From Flavisolibacter ginsengisoli DSM 18119 (lineage in GTDB: Bacteria > Bacteroidota > Bacteroidia > Chitinophagales > Chitinophagaceae), in contig NZ_FQUU01000011.1 of NCBI RefSeq assembly GCF_900129295.1, positions 96,575 through 160,574 of the forward strand: a DNA stretch of 64,000 bases, read 5' to 3'. Below the pieces are notes generated by a model. The model was not told the origin of the DNA. It saw only the letters and a list, made by a program, of their open reading frames with translations, and made no database searches. The position numbers and the translations under genes are program-made. Below, one piece after another: positions 36,951 to 44,137 of this stretch; position 1 is the first letter of the stretch, and every line of letters begins with the position of its first letter.

Positions 36951-37724
36951 ATGAGGATAGCACTTTTCAGCGATATACATGCCAACTTTCCAGCTTTAGA
37001 AGCATGTTTTAAGAGTATTGAAGGTCAAAAACCTGATGCCATTTATTGCCTTGGAGACCTGGTGGGTTATAACATCTGGCCCAATGAAGTGATTAACGAG
37101 ATAAGAAGAAGAGGTATTCCCACCATTGCCGGCAATTATGACCAGGGTATAGGTTTGAGGAGTGATGAATGTGGCTGTGCTTATAAAACAGAAGCTGAAA
37201 AGGATATGGGCAAAATATCCATTTCCTATACAAATTCTATTGTAAAGGAGGATGAACGAAATTATTTAAGAACCTTACCTGCACACATCAAAGTGGAGTT
37301 CCAGTTAAATCATGATAAAATAAATCTTTTATTGGTTCACGGAAGTCCCAGGAAGATCAATGAATATTTGTTTGAGGACAGGGAAGAAAAAAGCCTGTTG
37401 CGAATTATGGAACAAGCAGATGCAGATATTATGTGTTTCGGGCATACACACAAGCCCTATCACAAGGTATTACCAACAGAGGAAAGAGAAAATACACATT
37501 ACCGTCATGCCATCAATATCGGTTCTGTTGGAAAACCAAAGGACAATAATCCCAAAGGTTGCTATGTAATGCTGACAATTAACCATAATAGCAGTATTTT
37601 AAACAAGGACACTGTGCAGGTAGAATTTATCAGGTTCCAATATGATATTGAAAAAGCAGCAAAGGCAATTGAGGAAAGTCCATTGCCCAACGAATATGCT
37701 GATATGCTGCGAAAAGGAGGGTAG
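36951..37724 (+). CDS. Metallophosphoesterase in the arsenic operon
   Basis: A 257-aa calcineurin-like phosphoesterase (YfcE/MJ0936-like). Metal ligands are visible: DIHANFPALEA, CLGDLVGY, AGNYDQGI, LVHGSPR and CFGHTHKPY. An unusual Cys pair, SDECGCAYK, lies near residue 75. It is the last intact gene of the operon, 9 nt after acr3; substrate unknown. Similar phosphoesterases occur next to acr3 in other Bacteroidota to my knowledge, which would make it a conserved accessory. Confidence 0.85.
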   Translation: MRIALFSDIHANFPALEACFKSIEGQKPDAIYCLGDLVGYNIWPNEVINEIRRRGIPTIAGNYDQGIGLRSDECGCAYKTEAEKDMGKISISYTNSIVKEDERNYLRTLPAHIKVEFQLNHDKINLLLVHGSPRKINEYLFEDREEKSLLRIMEQADADIMCFGHTHKPYHKVLPTEERENTHYRHAINIGSVGKPKDNNPKGCYVMLTINHNSSILNKDTVQVEFIRFQYDIEKAAKAIEESPLPNEYADMLRKGG

Positions 37725-37736
37725 TACTCCTGGTAA

Positions 37737-38008
37737 ATGTGTTGTCTTGCGGCCTTTACACCTAATCATGACGGCAAGAATGAAACGTTTGCTCCGAAAA
37801 TGAATGGTTGCCGTGTGGAATCACTTCGTTTTATGATTTACGACAGGTGGGGAGAACTGTTGTTTGAATCAAATCAACCGAATGTAGGATGGAATGGCCT
37901 ATATAAAGGAATACTTCAACCTGAGGATTTTATGTCTATTACTGCTGCTATATAACGGACGATGGTGTTTCAAGGCAACAAAAAGGAACCTTTATTCTTA
38001 TCAGGTAA
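37737..38008 (+). pseudogene. Remnant of a gliding-motility/T9SS type B C-terminal domain
   Basis: The first 62 codons read AAFTPNHDGKNETFAPKMNG...LRFMIYDRWGELLFESNQPN...GWNGLYKG, an unmistakable CHU_C-type sorting domain. The frame then closes too early. Dropping back one base at the TTTT run near 37930 restores the domain's end: YVYYCCYITDDGVSRQQKG followed by TFILIR and a stop at 38006-38008. An in-frame TAA directly precedes the first ATG, so the large secreted body of the parent protein is missing. It begins 12 nt after the arsenic operon's last stop. Confidence 0.85.
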
Positions 38009-38091
38009 GGCCATTCTTTATTAATGTACTATTCAGACATTATAAGCACATAAACAAGAGGATCAATGTTTTTTAATTTGTTATGGTCAAC

Positions 38092-39027
38092 TTAAGGTTG
38101 AATTGTTTTCAAATAATCCATCATGATTTTTATTCCTTCCCTGGGCGTTGTGGCATAGATACCAAACTTGTTTTCAAATTTGCTGCTGTCAAACACATAA
38201 TCTATTTCATTTTGATACATCATCTCCGGAAACTCTTTTAGCTCAGGAGTAAATAAGCCAAGGATAGATAACATCCCTGTGGGAATTTTTTGTAATCGTG
38301 GAGCTACTTGCAGTTCGTTTGCAATGAGCTCAATCCATTGCCTGTTGGTTAATGGTTCTTTAGTAGTAGGTAAATGCCACACCTGGTTATACGCATCCGC
38401 AGTGTTGCCAAGCAAAGCAGTGGCCCGCGCTGCATCTGGTGTAAAAGTATATGTATGTATCTTGTCAGGATTTCCAAATACCATAGCCTTTTTGCCTTTA
38501 AGCAAATTTTTAGCAGCGGTTTCTGCCAACATACTTTTACTGGTATCTGGCCCATAAAAATCCGCCGACCGGGCAATGATCGCCTGGAGATTTCCCTGCA
38601 TTACTTCATTTGTGATCATTTCATGAAGTTGTTTTCGTATCATACCTTTTTTACTGGGAGGGTCAAGAGGAGCAGCTTCCGTCATATGTGGAATGGCTGA
38701 TTTTGCATACATATATACATTATCAAAAAACACCAGCCTTGACCCATGCAACTTACATGCATCTATAACCGCCTTCAAAAAAGGAGGCCATACCTTTTGC
38801 CACACTTTAAAACTATAATCAAAACCTATGGTTATATATACGACTTCACTACCAGAAATAGCCCTGTCAATCTTATTGAATTGTTGAACATCTAGCGGAT
38901 ATAAGTCATCTGATTCATTTACTTTTTGGGGATGCCGGCTCACCAGCTTTAACTGATTTGTATATTTATTTAATTCTTTTGCGAGTGGCAGGCCTATAGT
39001 ACCACCCGAGCCAATGATTGTTTGCAT
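38092..39027 (-). CDS. NAD-dependent epimerase/dehydratase family protein
   Basis: An atypical SDR of ~311 aa with Rossmann motif IIGSGGTIGLPLAKEL at the N-terminus, SEVVYITIGFDYSFKVWQ, and the YGPDTSKSML substrate segment. I start at ATG 39027, next to the dinucleotide-binding strand; an upstream start at 39060 would add 11 residues. The usual catalytic Tyr-x-x-x-Lys is not clear (NVYMYAKSA is the nearest match). Substrate unknown. Converges with the remnant described at 37737. Confidence 0.82.
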   Translation of the reverse strand: MQTIIGSGGTIGLPLAKELNKYTNQLKLVSRHPQKVNESDDLYPLDVQQFNKIDRAISGSEVVYITIGFDYSFKVWQKVWPPFLKAVIDACKLHGSRLVFFDNVYMYAKSAIPHMTEAAPLDPPSKKGMIRKQLHEMITNEVMQGNLQAIIARSADFYGPDTSKSMLAETAAKNLLKGKKAMVFGNPDKIHTYTFTPDAARATALLGNTADAYNQVWHLPTTKEPLTNRQWIELIANELQVAPRLQKIPTGMLSILGLFTPELKEFPEMMYQNEIDYVFDSSKFENKFGIYATTPREGIKIMMDYLKTIQP

Positions 39028-39060
39028 GACATTTTGGTTGACAGGCTTAAAGCTTATCAC

Positions 39061-39483
39061 TTTTTACCATATTGAATCCAAAGATAGTTATGAATTCATG
39101 GAAAGGTTTCGAGATATCATTCAACCCTAATCTGGCAACATTATTGGGAAAATCTGCAAACCCGAATTGAGAGTATTTAATCAACAAAGCATACAATAAT
39201 CAACTGTTTCTTGTCTTGATAAATTCTATAATATCACAAGATATCCAGGCTATTATATTAAAGGCAAATATGCCTAAACAGAGGTAGAGGTTCATAGGAA
39301 TATTGGTTTATACCAAATTAAGTACCTGAAGGATTTTATGCAAGAGAAATTACTTATTCAGGAGCTTCTTTTTAAGCAATTAAGCATTAGTACTTATTCG
39401 TTTTAAACTATTTTCTTATTATAACGAAAGATTGGTAATTAAAAATCAGGCATGGGCAATGAGCAATATGTTGAGAAAGACAT
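39061..39483. other. Intergenic region
   Basis: About 420 AT-rich nt between the epimerase gene and the tRNA terminator. I see no gene, RNA structure or notable repeat. Confidence 0.5.
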
Positions 39484-39513
39484 AAAAAAGGTTCTACTGT
39501 TTGTAGAACCTTT
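39484..39513 (-). terminator. Terminator of tRNA-Arg
   Basis: Perfect 11-bp stem AAAGGTTCTAC (39487-39497) / GTAGAACCTTT (39503-39513) followed by six T residues on the minus strand, immediately downstream of the tRNA. Confidence 0.9.
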
Positions 39514-39517
39514 AGTG

Positions 39518-39591
39518 TGACCCCGCCAGGATTCAAACCTGGAACCTTTTGATCCGTAGTCAAATACTCTATTCAGTTGAGCTACGGGGCC
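39518..39591 (-). tRNA. tRNA-Arg (anticodon ACG)
   Basis: A 74-nt cloverleaf. The acceptor stem GGCCCCG pairs with CGGGGTC (one G-U). The D arm is GTAGCTCAACTGAATAGAG. The anticodon arm TTTGA-CTACGGA-TCAAA gives anticodon ACG at positions 34-36. The T arm is CCAGGTTTGAATCCTGG, with discriminator A. CCA is not encoded. The anticodon A34 is normally deaminated to inosine. Confidence 0.97.
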
Positions 39592-39650
39592 ATTTATTTC
39601 GGGTGGCAAATATAGGGGAAAAAATAAAAGGAAACAGTTCGATCAGGATC

Positions 39651-40424
39651 TTATTGATAAATTTTTGCGGAAGCTTTCTCAATTGTTTTTTTAGGTAGCA
39701 GCCAGGCCAGTGCCGCACCTACCTTATTCAAAAATCCTGTAATAACTTCCGTTTTTCCTTTAAACATTGCATTAACAGCAATTTTGGCTACTTCAGCAGG
39801 CTGCATATTAAATTTTCCAGCCAACTCAAGGCCTTTGGCTCCTATATTGGCACGTTCAACAAAGGAAGTGTCTGTAGCGCCAGGACTAACACATGTAACC
39901 GATACTGTCGTGCCTTTAAGCTCAAGGTGCAATCCCCTGGAGAACTGTAATACAAAAGATTTGGAAGCTGCATAGGCACTTAGAAAAGGAACAGCCTGGT
40001 AGGCTGCAGAGGAAGCTATATTCAATATATAGGCCCGTGAATGTTTTTTTAAATCTGGTAGAAAATGATAAGTCATTTCAACTACTACATTCATATTTAG
40101 CTGCATCATGTTCAGGTGTTCTTCCAGCGAATATTTGTCAAAAGCTCCGCTCAAACCATACCCTGCATTATTTACCAATATATTCACATCATATCCATTC
40201 GACCTGCACCAGTTAAAAACCTGCAGAGGGGCGTTGGGGGCTGAAAGGTCCAATGAAAGGTAATGGCAATTCACTCCATACTCATTCCGGATATTCTCAG
40301 AAAGGGAGCGGAGAAGTTCTTCATTCCTGGCCACCAATAAAAGATCCGTTTTTCTAGAGGCTAATTCAAGGGCAATAGATTTCCCTATGCCTTTACTGGC
40401 ACCTGTGACTAAAGCAAATGACAT
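39651..40424 (-). CDS. SDR-family oxidoreductase
   Basis: A classical short-chain dehydrogenase of 257 aa: cofactor loop VTGASKGIGKSIA, NNAGYG, catalytic Ser in NIASSAAYQA, and Tyr-x-x-x-Lys as YAASK. Sequence style resembles the DltE/YqjQ and 3-ketosphinganine-reductase-like group. It lies 9 nt behind a PhyH dioxygenase and is the last gene of a three-gene operon that also has a sphingomyelin-synthase-like protein, so a lipid substrate is plausible but inferred. Confidence 0.9.
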   Translation of the reverse strand: MSFALVTGASKGIGKSIALELASRKTDLLLVARNEELLRSLSENIRNEYGVNCHYLSLDLSAPNAPLQVFNWCRSNGYDVNILVNNAGYGLSGAFDKYSLEEHLNMMQLNMNVVVEMTYHFLPDLKKHSRAYILNIASSAAYQAVPFLSAYAASKSFVLQFSRGLHLELKGTTVSVTCVSPGATDTSFVERANIGAKGLELAGKFNMQPAEVAKIAVNAMFKGKTEVITGFLNKVGAALAWLLPKKTIEKASAKIYQ

Positions 40425-40433
40425 GTTATAGGA

Positions 40434-41249
40434 TTAATTCTGAACAGTTGACGCAAATCTATGGTAGAATGGCGTTTTGCTGTTTTTATCTTTTGGCATA
40501 TACTTCCCTGTAACAACAGGAACATACATAACACGGCGGCGGCTCTTTTCACCAAAATATGGTGATTGCTGCACGCGGTGCCATAAACGGCCATCATGCA
40601 CGGTAAGATCGCCGGCCTCAATGTCAAGACCTACTTCACGAGGATCAGGCTTATGGTCGATAAAGTATTTTTTACCAAACAATAAACGCAGCATTCCCTG
40701 CTTATGAGTACCCGGTAGAACTCTTAAACCACCGTTTTCAAAGGGAACTGTGTCCAGGTGGATGCCTACGTTAAGCATAGGCATAATACGCTGACCTAGG
40801 AAAAGATCCCTTGGGCTATCTGTATGCCAACCCATTTGAGAGAAAGCACTATTAGGCGTGCGTATATAATTATTTAAAACAAGTCCGTCTTTTTCATCCT
40901 CACCAATACGGCCTTCATATGGACGTACAAGGTCAGTTAAGGCTTGTAAACGGGGGTCCTGTAAGAACTCATGTAAAATAGCGCTGTGCTGCGATACAAA
41001 GCAAAGCCTTTGTATGACTTTATTGTCATGCTCATCCTTTCCAAATTTTAAAGGAATTCCATTGACCTTATCAAGGCCTGCATCTAACCACTCTTTTTCT
41101 ATTCTCTGGGTCTCTTTAAGAAACAGATCTACCGTTTCTTTGGTAATGAACTTCTTGAAAATGATCAAACCATTCTTATCGAAAAAATTCAATTGTTCTT
41201 CCGTCAATTTATCCGTAAGAGTGTAATTTGGTACCTGCAGTTTGTTCAT
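40434..41249 (-). CDS. Phytanoyl-CoA dioxygenase (PhyH) family protein
   Basis: A 271-aa Fe(II)/2-oxoglutarate-dependent oxygenase. The iron facial triad is visible as His-x-Asp in MGWHTDSPRDLF and the distal His in HDGRLWHRVQ, followed by the 2-oxoglutarate Arg region SRRRVMYVPV. I start at ATG 41249 (MNKLQVPNYTLTDKLTEEQ); the longer frame from 41297 adds a basic 16-residue leader. The substrate is unknown. Middle gene of an operon with a PAP2_C protein and an SDR. Confidence 0.88.
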   Translation of the reverse strand: MNKLQVPNYTLTDKLTEEQLNFFDKNGLIIFKKFITKETVDLFLKETQRIEKEWLDAGLDKVNGIPLKFGKDEHDNKVIQRLCFVSQHSAILHEFLQDPRLQALTDLVRPYEGRIGEDEKDGLVLNNYIRTPNSAFSQMGWHTDSPRDLFLGQRIMPMLNVGIHLDTVPFENGGLRVLPGTHKQGMLRLLFGKKYFIDHKPDPREVGLDIEAGDLTVHDGRLWHRVQQSPYFGEKSRRRVMYVPVVTGKYMPKDKNSKTPFYHRFASTVQN

Positions 41250-41319
41250 GGCTTGTACTTTTTTTGTCCTTTCAAGGTATTTAAGTGTGTGAATCAATTA
41301 TTCTTTCTCCTCTAACCTG

Positions 41320-41985
41320 TTAACGTTCAATCGGTTCTATAATTGATATTGGCTTCGAATTTACAATTTTCTTTGCTATGTAAAAGCAAATGATTGTAAA
41401 TACCGGGGCAGCAATGACATCAATTGTATAATGTACATGCTGAACCAGCACTAAAAAGCCAATTGCAATAGTACAGAAAAGTGCTATCAGCTTATCAAGT
41501 TTTCGACGAAAACATAAAAAGAATAGACACTGTGCCGAGGTATGTCCGGAATAAAATAGGTCTTTTGTTATGAATGATTTACCATAAAATGAATTGGAAA
41601 TAGGATCAATAAGTGGTATCAGGTTATGAGGAGGGTCCAGTGGAACCAGGGAAATAGTGATAAACCGGCTAGCAGATAACAATATGAAACCATACATGAA
41701 CGTGAGGAACAAGGTAGGGCTTTGGACACTTCTTACCAGGAAAAAAATGGTTATAGACCATATAATAGTAAAAATGGGAATGGAAACATCCCTGGGTTGA
41801 AGCTGGTCTAATACCCAGTCATTGAGCACTTCGCCATCCCTTAATTCAATATGCTGAAAGAAAAAGGGGAAGCTTACGAGTACCACACCTAACAAAATGA
41901 TACCTACATACAACCTGATCTTAAAGGCATCATCCTTTAAACTCTCCGTCCATGAAGGTTCTTTATAGGTTGGTGATAGATCCAC
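41320..41985 (-). CDS. PAP2_C / sphingomyelin-synthase-like membrane protein
   Basis: A 221-aa integral membrane protein with about six helices. The catalytic triad of the sphingomyelin synthase/PAP2_C group is in place: His148 (DLFYSGHTSAQ), His185 and Asp189 (QHVHYTIDV). Family members transfer head groups onto ceramide or related lipids, or act as lipid phosphatases. Bacteroidota make sphingolipids, so a head-group transferase role is reasonable but unproven. First gene of the operon with PhyH and SDR genes. Confidence 0.82.
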   Translation of the reverse strand: MDLSPTYKEPSWTESLKDDAFKIRLYVGIILLGVVLVSFPFFFQHIELRDGEVLNDWVLDQLQPRDVSIPIFTIIWSITIFFLVRSVQSPTLFLTFMYGFILLSASRFITISLVPLDPPHNLIPLIDPISNSFYGKSFITKDLFYSGHTSAQCLFFLCFRRKLDKLIALFCTIAIGFLVLVQHVHYTIDVIAAPVFTIICFYIAKKIVNSKPISIIEPIER

Positions 41986-42075
41986 TGGAAATTTTGTGCA
42001 AAATAAAAAATGACCCTGATAAACACGTCATTAGATGTTTATCCTGCATCACATTTAGTCTTTATTTAGCTTAAA

Positions 42076-43992
42076 TCAATAACTCCACCGCACAAACGCT
42101 TCAATAGCTGCATAATGGGTTAAACCTAACTGGGCATATAGATTGGCAGTGGCCGCATTTCTTTCTTCTGCCCGCTGCCAAAATTCCCTTGAGTCACTTC
42201 CCTGGAAAGGCACCATATCTTTTTGAGACTGGTGAATAAAAATACCATAGCGCTTTTTTAATACCTGGTCCGGGCTCATTGGAACAGCCATTTCTATTTC
42301 ATCGATATTCCATTCCTGCCAGGCACCCTTATACAACCATAGCCAGCAATTTTTAATCCATGGGTCACCCGCAGCTTTAATTCGCTTTAATGCTTCCAGC
42401 ACAACGTCCAGGCATACCTTGTGCGTTCCATGGGGATCGGCAAGATCGCCAGCACAAAACAGCTGGTGGGGCTTGATTTCTCTTAATAATTCTATCGTCA
42501 ACTCAATATCCTTTTCTTCCATTGGTTTTTTTTCAATGGTGCCGGTTTCATAAAAAGGGAGGTTCTGAAAATGTATGTTCTTTTCAGGAATGCCTACATA
42601 CCTACAGGTAGCTCTTGCTTCACATCTCCTGATCAAGCCCTTGATGGAACGGATCTGCGGTGTATCTATGCTATTGGTTTTCTTTCTTGACAGGTAGTTC
42701 CTTACTTCATCCAGAATTTTTTCAGATCTGTCATTATTGATTCCAGCAATGTCCTCGAAACCAACAGCAAAATCCAGGAATCTTGTTACAAATTCGTCAG
42801 TTACTGCAATGTTTCCAGAAGTCTGGTAGGCTACATGCACATCATGTCCCTGGTCTCTCAGGCGTTGAAAAGTACCACCCATACTGATAATATCATCATC
42901 GGGGTGAGGGGAGAATATAATCACCCTTTTTGGAAATGGTTCAGACCGTTCAGGATGAGTTGGAAGCTGGGCATCGGGTTTGCCACCTGGCCATCCCGTT
43001 ATAGAATCTCTTAATAAATAAAAAACCTGGAGGTTGATCTCGTATGCATCGCCTTCTTCCACGATCAGGTCTCCCAATCCAAACTCGTTATAATCGTTAT
43101 TAGTCAATGAGAGAATAGGTTTTTTAAGCTTAAGTGCCATATTAACCACCGCTTTTTTGATCATGGCAGATGTCCATTCAATTTCGCCCGTAAGCCAGGG
43201 AGATTTGAACCTGGTAAGGTCTGATGCAGCCACATGGTCAACAATAAAAGTGCAATCACTATGTTGCTGCAGTAAGCTTGCTGGCACACTTTCACTAACA
43301 GCGCCCTCTACAGAGCGTTGAATCACTTCAGATTTGGAAGGACCCCAGGCAAGCAATATGATGCGCTTGGCTTTTAAAATAGTGCTTATGCCCATGGTAA
43401 TTGCTAGCCTGGGCACTTCCGAAATATTGGCAAACTCGTAGGCATTGGCAAGGCGCGTGGAATTCTCCAGGTTGATTAGCCTTGTTTTTGAATAAATGCT
43501 GGAGCCGGGTTCGTTAAAACCAATGTGACCATTATTACCTATCCCTAATACCTGCAGGTCAATGCCGCCGGCCTCTTCTATTTTTTTCTCATATTCCGCA
43601 CAATGTTTTTTTATCTCCTCCTTTGGTAATTCACCATTGGGTAGGTTAATGTTTTTCTTATCAATGTCAATATGGTCAAATAAATGCCTGTGCATATAAT
43701 TATTATAACTCTGCCAGGCATCTTTTTCTAAAGGATAGTACTCGTCGAGGTTAAAGGATATAACATTTTTAAAACTTAATCCTTCCTCTTTATGCATACG
43801 TACCAATTCTACGTACAGGCTTTTTGGTGTAGAGCCTGTTGCCAACCCTAATACACAATTCTCATTTTTTGATTGTTTATCTCGGATAAGCCTGGCGATT
43901 TCTGCGGCGGCAAATTTTGATCCTTCTACAGCACCATCAAAGATCTTTACCGGGATTCTTTCAAACGCGTCTATTAAATTAATATCTGTCAT
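42076..43992 (-). CDS. nagB: Glucosamine-6-phosphate deaminase fused to LmbE/PIG-L-like domain
   Basis: A 638-aa fusion. Residues ~1-260 are NagB, which converts GlcN6P to Fru6P and ammonia: VLGLATGSTPKSLY, NLDEYYPL (catalytic Asp) and LGIGNNGHIGFNEPGS. Residues ~355-600 are a LmbE-type N-deacetylase-like domain with the metal site FSPHPDDDIISMGG and a later DPHGTHKVC. This fusion is common in the phylum, and the second domain may provide deacetylation. It lies downstream of a hexosaminidase gene (145-nt gap), fitting amino-sugar catabolism. Confidence 0.94.
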   Translation of the reverse strand: MTDINLIDAFERIPVKIFDGAVEGSKFAAAEIARLIRDKQSKNENCVLGLATGSTPKSLYVELVRMHKEEGLSFKNVISFNLDEYYPLEKDAWQSYNNYMHRHLFDHIDIDKKNINLPNGELPKEEIKKHCAEYEKKIEEAGGIDLQVLGIGNNGHIGFNEPGSSIYSKTRLINLENSTRLANAYEFANISEVPRLAITMGISTILKAKRIILLAWGPSKSEVIQRSVEGAVSESVPASLLQQHSDCTFIVDHVAASDLTRFKSPWLTGEIEWTSAMIKKAVVNMALKLKKPILSLTNNDYNEFGLGDLIVEEGDAYEINLQVFYLLRDSITGWPGGKPDAQLPTHPERSEPFPKRVIIFSPHPDDDIISMGGTFQRLRDQGHDVHVAYQTSGNIAVTDEFVTRFLDFAVGFEDIAGINNDRSEKILDEVRNYLSRKKTNSIDTPQIRSIKGLIRRCEARATCRYVGIPEKNIHFQNLPFYETGTIEKKPMEEKDIELTIELLREIKPHQLFCAGDLADPHGTHKVCLDVVLEALKRIKAAGDPWIKNCWLWLYKGAWQEWNIDEIEMAVPMSPDQVLKKRYGIFIHQSQKDMVPFQGSDSREFWQRAEERNAATANLYAQLGLTHYAAIEAFVRWSY

Positions 43993-44137
43993 TTCAAATC
44001 AAACATTGGTTTTGGCTGCTAAAGATACGGGTGTAGAATATTTTTTTATGTTAGCATCCTGTGGTTGCATATTTGTAAATATTTTCATTCCTATGAATAA
44101 CAGTGATTTTCCAGCGTTGTGCAATCGTTTGCCTATT

